A stretch of DNA of 64,000 bases from Prostheceraeus crozeri (Eukaryota; Platyhelminthes; Polycladida; Euryleptidae), in NCBI GenBank assembly GCA_907163375.1, contig CAJQUW010007850.1, forward strand, positions 124,001 through 188,000. Reading direction: 5' to 3'. The notes under the pieces were generated by a model that saw only the letters and a list, made by a program, of their open reading frames with translations, searched no databases and was not told the origin of the DNA. Below, in pieces: positions 43,466 to 54,657 of the stretch. Position 1 is the stretch's first letter. Each line of letters starts with the position of its first letter. Both the position numbers and the translations under genes were made by a program.

Positions 43466-46400
43466 GTGATGTGAGTTCCACCTCAGAACTATCGCGACAT
43501 GGCAACGAGTGGGAATGTGCCGACTGCGGACATATGTTTACAAGGAAGCACAGTCTCCTTCGACACATCAAACAACGTGTGTGTCAACGCAAAGCGGTGT
43601 CAATCTCCGGAGGTGAAGTTGATTCTGACGATGACATCTCCTTTCCTTGCGATTTGTGCCCTCTTTCTTTTGATAGTCACTTTCAGCGATCTTCGCACAG
43701 ACTTCAGCACACGCATGCAAATGATCACTACAGCAACGGTACCTCTACCATCTCCCTCATTAATGTTTCACATAATAATTTAGTACGCGACTACTGCATG
43801 GAGTCCAATACTCAAATAGTAGATTTTCCTGAGTGGCTCCTTCAAAATTCTAACATTATCGAAGCGCTCTTCAACAATTTAGACAATTTTAGAATGAAGT
43901 CGCTCATCTACCTTAAACTAAAATATATTAAATTAGATTTTCAAACGGGTCAAGTGACGGAGAGAATACAGTTTCATGTTCCTTCCTCTTCCGCAACCGA
44001 AGTTGTAGACTGCGAGTCTTGGCTAAATTTTCACATTCAATGTTTAAAATCAAATGTAGATAAATTCAATCAACGCGACAGCGCTCTCATTTTTGATGGT
44101 GTGGACTCAGCCATATTCAAAATTTCCCTATTAGAAAGTCATGCAGCTCGAGGCACATTTAAACTACCAAAAAACGTTGTATAATAAGAAAGCTGTCATC
44201 AATGTCGATTGTAAATCACAGTGTTTCAAATATGCAGTCCTATCCATCCTTCACTATAATGATATCAACGCGAATCGAAATCATACTATAGCTATAGACA
44301 GTGGGAGGATGAACTAGACTTTGAAGGTTGTGATAGTAACAACATGAAAATCAAAGATGTAGAAACGTTCGAAAAACATAATCAGATTAAAATTGTAGTT
44401 CACGTGTGGGAGAAGGGGTTGAAGGGTGCCCGCTATAATTCACGTTCAACTTGTTATGAACGTGTAGTCAACCTCTTATTAGTAAAACAAGATGATAGAG
44501 AGGAATGGTACTACTGTGGTATACCCAAAATCTCTCGCTTGTACACTCACTTGGGGCACTCTAAAAGAGGTGAACATTTTGTATGCGACCGCTGCATCCG
44601 CTCCTTTTGGAGTAAAGATAAATGTGAAACTCACTATGAATGGTGCAAGCGAGGTAAATTACAAATGGAACGCATGCCCAAAGATAAAATATTTTCACAT
44701 AGGGATAATGGTGACGAATTAAGTCCCCTGCGTGTCATTTACGCAGACATAGAATGCTACATTGATGATATCATCCACAAGCCAGCAGCCATATCCTGCT
44801 ATGAAGTATGGCATGACCACTTTAGGAATAGACAAAACAAAATGCATACTTGGCAAGGTGAAGATTGCATTTCAAAATTTCTAGAATATCTCGATAAAGC
44901 TGCCAAATTTCAACAATCATATGATTCCCAATTGCAGCGTAAGTCACTACATATGTCAGATGAAGAGAAACAAAAATTTGAAAGTTGCACATCGTGCCCT
45001 AAATGTCATAAAACGTTTGATGACGATAAAATTAAGAAAGTGCGTGATCATGATCACATCACTGGTAAATTTAGAAACGCACTCTGCTCCAAATGTAACT
45101 TTTCACTTAGGTTGAGACGTCGTGTACTACCCGTCATTTTTCATAACTTTAAGGGCTATGACAGTCATATGCTCATAAAAGGAGGGTTGAGCCAGATGAA
45201 ATCGTGACAGTTTAATGTAATAGCGCAAACGAGAGAAAAATTCATGGCAATGACAGCAAAAGTACCAGTAGATAAAACTAAAGAAAATAAGACAGTCTTC
45301 TTCGAAATAAAATTTTTAGATTCATTTCAATTCATGTCAGCGTCACTAGCTTCTCTCGTTCGAAATCTCAAGTTTCTTCCCCATAGTCAAACTTTGAAGA
45401 AACACTATCCAAATTTAACAGATGACATGATCACTCGCAAAGGAGTCTTTCCCTATGCGCATTTTAGCTGAATGTCTAAACTATATGAAACAACCCTTCC
45501 TTCCATTGACAAATTCCAAAACGATTTGACGGGTGAAGATTGTCCAGTAGAAGATTATGAACATGCTCAAGAGGCATGGTTAAAATTTGATTGTAAAACG
45601 TTTGGCGATTATATGATCGCTTACTTAGAATTAGATGTCATTTTGCTGGCTGATGTCTTTCAGGAATTTCGACGAGTGGCATTAGAAGAAGACAAATTAG
45701 ATCCTGTCCACTTTGTCAGTCTACCAGCCATGTCCTTTAAATCAGCCTTTAAATTAACTGGTGAGACCATTCATCTCTTACAAGACCCCGAGATGTATAA
45801 TATATTTGAGCGCGGAATACGCGGTGGTCTCACATTTGTAAATAAACATCATATAAAATCTAAAACAGTTGGTGATGATCATATCCACCTAAAGTACTAT
45901 GACCAAAATAATTTATATGGCAGTTCACTGTCTAAACCACTACCTCATTCCGAGTTTAGTTGGTTAAATCAAGATGAGCTTGAGTATTACTCCAACCCTT
46001 CAAACATACTGAAGATTCCAGATGAAGGTGATTGGGGATATTATTTTGAAGTGGATTTGATTTATCCAAATAGCATTAAAAATAAAACTGCTGATTTCCC
46101 ACTCGCACCTGAATCTGGTGAAGTGACTGAAGATATGTTTTCACCATTCATGTCACAATTTCATAATAACTTAACAGAGTGTGGACAGCCAAGGTACAAA
46201 CCATGCCGCAAACTTTTACTCACCCAATATGATAAGAAAAATTATCTCGTACACTTCTGCATATTAAAATTCTATTTAGAAATGGGCATGCTTCTAAAGT
46301 CAGTTCACCGCATCATCAAATTTAGACAGAAAGCCTTCTTCAAACCATATATTGATAGTAACAGTCAAAAACGTGCACTCGCCCAAAATAATTTTGAAAA

Positions 46401-47250
46401 AGATTTTTATAAGTATAAGAATAATAGTCTATTTGGTAAGACGATGGAGGATGTTAGAAAACGTATGAACTACAAACTAGTCATTGATGATCAAAAATAT
46501 CACAAATTAACCTCATCACCTCTTTTCATTGATAGAGACATTATCGATGTGGACCTTGTAGGTGTTAAAATGATAAAATCTGAAGTTGAGTTGTGCATGC
46601 CCATATATATTGGCCAATCTGTACTACATTACTCTAAGCTTGAAATGTACCAACTCTTTTATAAAATACTAAAACCATGTCCTCTCGTAAAAGAGGTTCG
46701 TTTGTTGGGTGGTGATGCAGATAGTTTCTTTTTAGGTATTACAACTCAAAAAGATTTAAATTTTAATGAAGTAGCTAAGTCATTAGAAAAATATTTCGAC
46801 ACATCTAACTACCATCCCACTCATCCACTCTATTCCATACAGAATAAAGCCAAACTTGGTTGTTTTAAGGATGAAACAGCAGGAAAGGAAATAGATGAAA
46901 TGATTCTCCTCCGTCCTAAAATGTATTCCATGAAATTAAAAGAATGCGCAGATAGTATTAAGCGTGCTAAAGGTATATCAAAGTCCATTGTTCGCAAAAT
47001 GAAACACCGGTCCTATAAGAAGGCCTATAAAAATAAAACTATAACGTTTGTCAATATGACAATCTTAAAATCTCAAGTTCATACTGTGAAAACGCACAAG
47101 TTCAAGAAACGAGCGCTTTCAGCATGGGAGGATAAGAGGTGTTGGATAGGACATAACACATCTCTTCCACATGGACATCCTGACACAAACATACCTCCAC
47201 CCAAAAGAATAAAACTCACGCTACCACATTCAGGAGATGTATTGACATAA

Positions 47251-47429
47251 TCAACTTTAACTCAGTATTTTGATGTTGCTTTTTGTAGATATACATGGTT
47301 GTTTTATGTATCGCATGAGATCGTTTCTTCCTTGTCAATATATGCCTACAGTCACCCCATTCCCCCTATATCTGTGAAAAGACTTTTTCATACACATATT
47401 TTTATTTCAATAAACATATCACAATGACT
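47251..47429 (+). terminator. 3' region between convergent genes, poly(A) signal
   Basis: AATAAA at 47409-47414 follows the polymerase stop by about 160 bp, in an AT-rich stretch. The minus-strand ORF ends just beyond. It probably serves polymerase transcript 3'-end formation. Confidence 0.45.
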
Positions 47430-47721
47430 TCACTTTGTTTTCCGAAACACTAAAGTTACGAGGGATTTAGTATCTTTCACATGGATGCACTCTTGTAAAC
47501 CATTGGTAATTTTGATAGCAATAGAGGGTATAGTTTGTTTGACGACGGGATGATAGAAAATAGATTCAAACATCTTCTCGACTATTCCATATGAAGCGTC
47601 TTTATCATGAATGAAATCACGTAAAATGTATTCTTTTTTCTCACCAACAGAAATAGGTAGAATCAAATCTTTTTGAGGCGATCATATCTTCTTCAAATGA
47701 CTGTGGAACATTGATTTCCAT
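47430..47721 (-). pseudogene. Unknown small gene, about 97 codons, one frame break
   Basis: I do not recognise it. A Met at 47721-47719 opens a frame that must shift by one near 47670 to continue into the 78-codon open frame ending at 47430. The open part contains GEKKEYILRDFIHDKDASYG and FYHPVVKQTIPSIAIKI, a mixed helix/strand composition without signal or membrane segment. It converges on the polymerase gene with 180 bp between the stops. It exists once in the element. The frameshift suggests decay, unless the real start lies inside. Confidence 0.4.
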
Positions 47722-47768
47722 GATGAAGATTTAAACAGTTAGATTCGATGAGGAACAAGATTTACTAG

Positions 47769-49760
47769 TTTGCAAGTTAAACTAAGCGTTCTACTATTTG
47801 TAAATGAAAGATATAGTTTCAACAGTTTACAGATTAAAAATAAAGTTTCAATAGTGTATGTGTTAGAAATAAAGTTTAAGCTGTTTGTATGTTAGAAATA
47901 AAATAAAGTTTCAAGAGTTTACAGATTAAAAGTAAAGTTTCAACAGTGTGTACGTTAGGAATAAAGTTATATCTGTTTGTAAAAATAAGATTGTGGGATT
48001 TAATAGTTTGTAAGTTAGACTAAGCGTTCTACTATTTGTAAATGAAAGATATAGTTTCAACAGTTTACAGATTAAAAAATAAAGTTTCAATAGTGTATGT
48101 GTTAGAAATAAAGTTTAAGCTGTTTGTATGTTAGAAATAAAATAAAGTTTCAAGAGTTTACTGATTAAAAGTAAAGTTTCAACAGTGTGCACGTTAGAAA
48201 TAAAGTTATATCTGTTTGTAAAATAAGATTGCGGGATTTAATAGTTTGTAAGTTAGACTAAGCGTTCTACTATTTGTAAATGAAAGATATAGTTTCAACA
48301 GTTTACAGATTAAAAAATAAAGTTTCAATAGTGTATATGTTAAAAATAAAGTTTAAGCTGTTTGTGTGTTTGAAATAGAATAAAGTTTCAACAGTTTGTA
48401 GATTAAAAGTAAAGTTTCAACAGTGTGTACGTTAGAAATAAAGTTTCATCAGTTTACAGATTAAAAATAAAGTTTCAACAGTGTGTACGTTAGAAATAAA
48501 GTTTTAGTCGTTTGCGCATTAGAAATAAAATAAAGTATCAACCGTTTACAAGTTAAAAATAAAGTTTCAACAGTGTGTATGTTAGAAATAGAGTTTTATC
48601 GGTTTGTAAGTTAAGATCATAAGATTTACTAGTTTGCAAGTTAGACTAAGCGTTCTACTATTTGTAAATGAAAGATATACTTTCAACAGTTTACAGATTA
48701 AAAGTAAAGTTTCAACAGTGTGTACGTTAGAAATTTAGTTTTATCTGTTTGTAAAATGAGATTGTAGGATTTACTAGTTTGCAAGTTAGACTAAGCGTTC
48801 TACTATTTGTAAACGAAAGATATAGTTTCAACAGTTTACAAATAAAAAATAAAGTTTCAACAGTGTGTACGTTAGAAATAAAGTTTTAGTCGTTTGCGCG
48901 TTAGAAATAAAATAAAGTTTCAACAGTTTGTAGATTAAAAGTAAAGTTTCAACAGTGTGTACGTTAGAAATAAAGTTTCATCAGTTTACAGATTAAAAAT
49001 AAAGTTTCAACAGTGTGTACGTTAGAAATAAAGTTTTAGTCGTTTGCGCATTAGAAATAAAATAAAGTATCAACCGTTTACAAGTTAAAAATAAAGTTTC
49101 AACAGTGTGTATGTTAGAAATAGAGTTTTATCGGTTTGTAAGTTAAGATCATAAGATTTACTAGTTTGCAAGTTAGACTAAGCGTTCTACTATTTGTAAA
49201 TGAAAGATATACTTTCAACAGTTTACAGATTAAAAGTAAAGTTTCAACTGTGTGTACGTTAGAAATAGAGTTTTATCTGTTTGTAAAATGAGATTGTGGG
49301 ATTTACTAGTTTGCAAGTTAGACTAAGCGTTCTACTATTTGTAAACGAAAGATATAGTTTCAACAGTTTACAAATAAAAAATAAAGTTTCAACAGTGTGT
49401 ACGTTAGAAATAAAGTTTTAGTCGTTTGCGCGTTAGAAATAAAATAAAGTTTCAACCGTTTACAAGTTCAAAATAAAGTTTCAACAGTGTTCAATAAAGT
49501 TTTATCTGTTTACATGTTAGAAACAAGATGAAGTTTCAACAGTGTGTACGTTAGAAATAAAGTTTTATCTGTTTGTATGTTAGAAATAAAGTTTTAGCTG
49601 CTTGTATGTTAGAAATAAAGGTATAACAGTTTATATGCTAGAAAGAAAGGTATAACTGTTTGTAAAATAAGATCATAAGATTTACTAGTTTGGAAGTTGG
49701 ACTAAGCGTTCTATTATTTGTAAATTAAAAATAAAATTATAACTGTTTACAAGTTAAAGC
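47769..49760. repeat. 2-kb nested tandem array in element centre
   Basis: Short units of 30-35 bp (AATAAAGTTTCAACAGTGTG and TACGTTAGAAATA variants) are organised in longer blocks. Each long block starts with GTTAGACTAAGCGTTCTACT and ATTTGTAAATGAAAGATATA, seen at about 47773, 48020, 48252, 48642, 48790, 49178, 49320 and 49703. AATAAA occurs dozens of times on the plus strand. No open frame of note. A related word lies 3' of the 151-codon gene in each arm (42409 and 54018), so the array probably grew from a 3'-flank sequence. Confidence 0.9.
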
Positions 49761-49897
49761 GTTGATGCGATGATCAACAATTAATAAGCTGAGAAGCTTT
49801 AGATTCACTTTAACATTACCACATGTTTACAGATAGAAATGTATGACATCAAAGCTACTTCATGAGTTAGTTTGCCAGGAGTGTATCATCTCAAACT

Positions 49898-50253
49898 TTA
49901 CTCCGTTGTTGAAATTTCAGTTTTGTGCATATTTGAAGTCTCATCATTGCGGTTTGTTCTTGATGTGTTTACGATGAACGCACACATGAGTCTTATGACA
50001 CTATGGTTGTATCTTATACGTTTCGACAAAGACTGAGCGAAGTAAATAATAATCCAAGTTGAAAATCTCTTAGGTTGTATTATCAAATATCTTAGTATTA
50101 TACAAAGTTGAGAATGTAAGTTGATCATTTTATCGGAATGTTGTTTTAAAATGAAAGTCAGAACTTCATCGTATGAGCATTCAAAGCATGTTTTGTAAAT
50201 CAAATGTGTATAGTACTGACTTGATAGAATCAAACTTGACAAACGCGTTGGCT
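49898..50253 (-). pseudogene. 3' part of an unknown ORF, cut by the right arm
   Basis: The minus-strand frame enters at the arm junction (50253) and runs about 118 codons to a stop at 49898. It contains CFECSYDEVLTFILKQHSDK, a hydrophobic/aromatic middle, and a polar tail with SRTNRNDETSNMHKTE. I do not recognise it. Its 5' part is missing because the sequence switches to polymerase sequence at 50254 in a different frame. It looks like a gene truncated when the right arm was formed, though a chance frame is not excluded. Confidence 0.4.
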
Positions 50254-53160
50254 TGTCCACACTCTGTTAAGTTATTATGAAATTGTGACATGAATGGTGA
50301 AAACATATCTTCAGTCACTTCACCAGATTCAGGTGCGAGTGGGAAATCAGCAGTTTTATTTTTAATGCTATTTGGATAAATCAAATCCACTTCAAAATAA
50401 TATCCCCAATCACCTTCATCTGGAATCTTCAGTATGTTTGAAGGGTTGGAGTAATACTCAAGCTCATCTTGATTTAACCAACTAAACTCGGAATGAGGTA
50501 GTGGTTTAGACAGTGAACTGCCATATAAATTATTTTGGTCATAGTACTTTAGGTGGATATGATCATCACCAACTGTTTTAGATTTTATATGATGTTTATT
50601 TACAAATGTGAGACCACCGCGTATTCCGCGCTCAAATATATTATACATCTCGGGGTCTTGCAAGAGATGAATGGTCTCACCAGTCATTTTAAAGGCTGAT
50701 TTAAAGGACATGGCTGGTAGACTGACAAAGTGGACAGGATCTAATTTGTCTTCTTCTAATGCCACTCGTCGAAATTCCTGAAAGACATCAGCCAGCAAAA
50801 TGACATCTAATTCTAAGTAAGCGATCATATAATCGCCAAACGTTTTACAATCAAATTTTAACCATGCCTCTCGAGCATGTTCATAATCTTCTACTGGACA
50901 ATCTTCACCCGTCAAATCGTTTTGGAATTTGTCAATGGAAGGAAGGGTTGTTTCATATAGTTTAGACATTCAGCTAAAATGCGCATAGGGAAAGACTCCT
51001 TTGCGAGTGATCATGTCATCTGTTAAATTTGGATAGTGTTTCTTCAAAGTTTGACTATGGGGAAGAAACTTGAGATTTCGAACGAGAGAAGCTAGTGACG
51101 CTGACATGAATTGAAATGAATCTAAAAATTTTATTTCGAAGAAGACTGTCTTATTTTCTTTAGTTTTATCTACTGGTACTTTTGCTGTCATTGCCATGAA
51201 TTTTTCTCTCGTTTGCGCTATTACATTAAACTGTCACGATTTCATCTGGCTCAACCCTCCTTTTATGAGCATATGACTGTCATAGCCCTTAAAGTTATGA
51301 AAAATGACGGGTAGTACACGACGTCTCAACCTAAGTGAAAAGTTACATTTGGAGCAGAGTGCGTTTCTAAATTTACCAGTGATGTGATCATGATCACGCA
51401 CTTTCTTAATTTTATCGTCATCAAACGTTTTATGACATTTAGGGCACGATGTGCAACTTTCAAATTTTTGTTTCTCTTCATCTGACATATGTAGTGACTT
51501 ACGCGGCAATTGGGAATCATATGATTGTTGAAATTTGGCAGCTTTATCGAGATATTCTAGAAATTTTGAAATGCAATCTTCACCTTGCCAAGTATGCATT
51601 TTGTTTTGTCTATTCCTAAAGTGGTCATGCCATACTTCATAGCAGGATATGGCTGCTGGCTTGTGGATGATATCATCAATGTAGCATTCTATGTCTGCGT
51701 AAATGACACGCAGGGGACTTAATTCGTCACCATTATCCCTATGTGAAAATATTTATCTTTGGGCATGCGTTCCATTTGTAATTTACCTCGCTTGCACCAT
51801 TCATAGTGAGTTTCACATTTATCTTTACTCCAAAAGGAGCGGATGCAGCGGTCGCATACAAAATGTTCACCTCTTTTAGAGTGCCCCAAGTGAGTGTACA
51901 AGCGAGAGATTTTGGGTATACCACAGTAGTACCATTCCTCTCTATCATCTTGTTTTACTAATAAGAGGTTGACTACACGTTCATAACAAGTTGAACGTGA
52001 ATTATAGCGGGCACCCTTCAACCCCTTCTCCCACACGTGAACTACAATTTTAATCTGATTATGTTTTTCGAACGTTTCTACATCTTTGATTTTCATGTTG
52101 TTACTATCACAACCTTCAAAGTCTAGTTCATCCTCCCACTGTCTATAGCTATAGTATGATTTCGATTCGCGTTGATATCATTATAGTGAAGGATGGATAG
52201 GACTGCATATTTGAAACACTGTGATTTACAATCGACATTGATGACAGCTTTCTTATTATACAACGTTTTTGGTAGTTTAAATGTGCCTCGAGCTGCATGA
52301 CTTTCTAATAGGGAAATTTTGAATATGGCTGAGTCCACACCATCAAAAATGAGAGCGCTGTCGTGTTGATTGAATTTATCTACATTTGATTTTAAACATT
52401 GAATGTGAAAATTTAGCCAAGACTCGCAGTCTACAACTTCGGTTGCGGAAGAGGAAGGAACATGAAACTGTATTCTCTCCGTCACTTGACCCGTTTGAAA
52501 ATCTAATTTAATATATTTTAGTTTAAAGTAGATGAGCGACTTCATTCTAAAATTGTCTAAATTGTTGAAGAGCGCTTCGATAATGTTAGAATTTTGAAGG
52601 AGCCACTCAGGAAAATCTACTATTTGAGTATTGGACTCCATGCAGTAGTCGCGTACTAAATTATTATGTGAAACATTAATGAGGGAGATGGTAGAGGCAC
52701 CGTTGGTGTAGTGATCATTTGCATGCGTGTGTTGAAGTCTGTGCGAAGATCGCTGAAAGTGACTATCAAAAGAAAGAGGACACAAATCGCAAGGAAAGGA
52801 GATGTCATCGTCAGAATCAACTTCACCTCCGGAGATTGACACCGCTTTGCGTTGACACACACGTTGTTTGATGTGTCGAAGGAGACTGTGCTTCCTTGTA
52901 AACATATGTCCGCAGTCGGCACATTCCCACTCGTTGCCATGTCGCGATAGTTCTGAGGTGGAACTCACATCACCTGAAAGAGAAATCATTCTATCATCTC
53001 TGTTCAAGTCTCAGTGTATTGTTACAACCTACCTTGACTCAACAACTCTAAACTTTCCTCGAGAAGGGAAGTTGGTGATGAAGTTGATGCCTGAAATTGA
53101 GGAAGATGCTATTAGCCACACGTTTGAGGGAGATGAGTGAAGAAATATTCAACTTACCAT
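50181..53160 (-). pseudogene. polB: Family-B DNA polymerase, right-arm copy, 3'-truncated
   Basis: It mirrors the left gene from its start codon (53160-53158) through the two introns, the zinc fingers, Exo I, the endonuclease-VII-like block, Exo II, Exo III and motif A. The match stops at 50254, before motif B, after which the frame runs 24 codons of foreign sequence to a stop at 50181. Motifs B and C are therefore absent and it cannot be a polymerase. It lacks the left arm's extra A near 44170, shares the frame change near 52145 and the TGA codons at 51234 and 50970, and has its own lost A near 51750. Confidence 0.9.
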
Positions 53161-53450
53161 TTCAACGAAATCAAGTTTAAGGTTGATACTTTAACAAGAT
53201 AGAGACTTCACTGAAATAATACGTCTCAAATTTGGAATTCACGAGAGAGCAGCTGACTTGTACGCCTCAAATAATAACAAAATTCGCTAGAGAACACTTT
53301 ACTTACACGTCTCAAAGACAGAGTGAAATGACACGGATGTCACTTTACATATATACTCTCATATTCATCATTCATTGGCTGTTGATTTTGATTGGTTGCT
53401 TGTTTATACTTAAGAATTAGGAAACATTTCAAAGTTATTATTCACAGTCA
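53161..53450. promoter_or_regulatory. Divergent promoter region, right arm
   Basis: Inverted equivalent of 42990-43278, with CATATATAC at 53348-53356 facing the polymerase copy and GATTGGTTGC near 53390 on the side of the 151-codon gene. Confidence 0.4.
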
Positions 53451-53452
53451 AC

Positions 53453-53908
53453 ATGACAAGCCCTCCAAAAACACCGAACACAAAATTGGAGTTCTCTTCT
53501 CCATGCTCATCACCAAGGGCGCTCGTTGCACCAAACGCTCCAACGAAGGGGAAGGTAGAGAAGGTGTACCGACTCGACAATATCAGAAAGTTGTCATTAC
53601 CAGCGAATGACGAAGAGGAGAGTGTATGTGAGAAGGAGTATCCCGACTTAACAGGCGTGAGGTGGAAGTATTTGCAGTACGATACTGATGATGTGATGGA
53701 GATCACCAGCACCAAATTCCTCCATCAATTATGGGAATGGTACACCCCTAACTCCCAGCCACGAAGTATGGCGGAGTGGGAGTACATCGAGAAAGTGAGG
53801 CTCGCGGTAGAAGAACGATTGAAGCAAGTGAACTGTTTTTGTGATCTGTGTGAAGTCAGACTCTGGGACGATATTGACGATGAAGACCTTTTGAAATACA
53901 TGCCATAA
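53453..53908 (+). CDS. Unknown 151-codon gene, intact right-arm copy
   Basis: I do not recognise it. It starts MTSPPKTPNTKLEFSSPCSS, a Pro/Ser-rich, probably disordered first third with basic residues. Then come EEESVCEKEYPDLTGVRW, a Trp/Tyr-rich middle (LHQLWEWYTP) and a helical C-terminal part with a CFCDLC pair and an acidic tail (DDIDDEDLL). The CFCDLC pair could bind metal, but no matching second pair is clear. It is divergent from the polymerase gene in both arms, and only this copy has an unbroken frame. An early regulatory or replication-accessory role would fit the position, but that is a guess. Confidence 0.65.
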   Translation: MTSPPKTPNTKLEFSSPCSSPRALVAPNAPTKGKVEKVYRLDNIRKLSLPANDEEESVCEKEYPDLTGVRWKYLQYDTDDVMEITSTKFLHQLWEWYTPNSQPRSMAEWEYIEKVRLAVEERLKQVNCFCDLCEVRLWDDIDDEDLLKYMP

Positions 53909-54337
53909 TAATTTTTTATTTTATATTATCTTTGCTTTCATACTGACTTACTTGAATGGGGCTTCAGTGGATGATTTAACCATGTATACTTTTTCATTTG
54001 GAAATAGTAGCACACTTAGTTTAACTTGCAAATCTTATAACATTTCATATGGGTAATAATGGTAGCTGAAATAGTGTTAAATAAAATTAAGATAGCTTAC
54101 ATGATTCTGGGATAGCAATCGACTGCGATCCATGTGTAAAGAGCTTGTTAGACTACGGAAGAGAGAAGTGTATTATGTTGCGTGTGTCGCATAAGTGTCC
54201 TCCCATTTCATTCCATTCATCAATTCGTCTCATTGATAGAGACAGGTAGAACTCATGGTTCTCATAACATATGCAATGGAAAGTTTATAAGGCAACCTTC
54301 GACAGCTGGCTAAATGTCGCCCTGGCGCGAATGCATA

Positions 54338-54649
54338 CTACGTTGAGACAGAGGCAATCACTTGCAAACATGACGCAGAAAGGTTTAACAAGATTGACCA
54401 TTGCCGAATGTCCCCTGCGGTATACATAGCTAGGGGTTTCACCGCCGCCCTTTACAGGAACACCCGTCGAAAGGAAGTATTACACCGAACTTCATTTGCA
54501 ACGTTCAAGTTAACTGATAGCAGATTCAACTTAATGATAGTATTCGCCAGTCTGAAGACTGCCCAGGGCAAACCGCGAGGAGGTTCTATCAAATCTTGCC
54601 CCATGGTGGCCCTTATCAAGGCCGGTGGTTCGTTCTCGGGGGTCGTCAT
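54338..54649 (-). pseudogene. Right-arm copy of the 103-codon ORF, stopped
   Basis: It is the inverted twin of 41789-42100. A single base change (AAA to TAA on the coding strand, near 54452) cuts it after 65 codons. A Val/Gly and a Thr/Ala difference are also present. The opposite-strand frame 54408-54668 stays open. Confidence 0.4.
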
Positions 54650-54657
54650 CAGTCATC

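Larger units (their letters stand above)
39283..46187 (+). repeat. Left inverted arm
   Basis: It matches the reverse complement of 50254-57432. Contents from outside in: G-tract subterminal DNA, a 22-bp GC array, a long tandem array (39650-40545), small ORFs, the 151-codon gene (broken here), the promoter region and the 5' half of the polymerase gene. The match ends at GTGGACA within the polymerase. Confidence 0.9.
43279..47250 (+). pseudogene. polB: Protein-primed-type family-B DNA polymerase, spliced, with frame breaks
   Basis: About 1280 codons. Exon 1 ends with the start codon (43279-43281), exon 2 is 43349-43406 and exon 3 starts at 43466. Order: two zinc fingers (CADC...H...C and CDLC...H...H), a conserved N-region with CFKYAVLSILH, a zinc pair CDRC...H...C, Exo I (YADIEC, 44740), an endonuclease-VII-like CPKC...HDHITGKFRNALCSKCN block, Exo II (FHNFKGYDSH), Exo III (YLELDVILLAD), motif A (YYDQNNLYG, 45895), motif B (NNSLFGKTM, 46425), motif C (GDADSFF, 46710) and KMYS. 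Breaks: an extra A in 44169-44174 (left arm only), a frame change near 44287, and TGA at 45205 and 45469 (both arms). The last 592 codons are fully open. Confidence 0.9.
46188..50253. other. Single-copy centre of the 18-kb element
   Basis: This 4066-bp part lies between the arms. It holds the polymerase C-terminal half (to 47250), a small convergent ORF (47430-47721), the 2-kb tandem array (47769-49760), and a truncated unknown ORF (49898-50253). Because only the left arm continues into the polymerase, the orientation of the original element can be read from it. Confidence 0.8.

Noticed and set aside
43299-43571. 90-codon minus-strand frame over the polymerase exons (also 52868-53140)
   Set aside because: It is antisense to the spliced exons 2 and 3 of the polymerase gene, which have clear splice sites and domain content.
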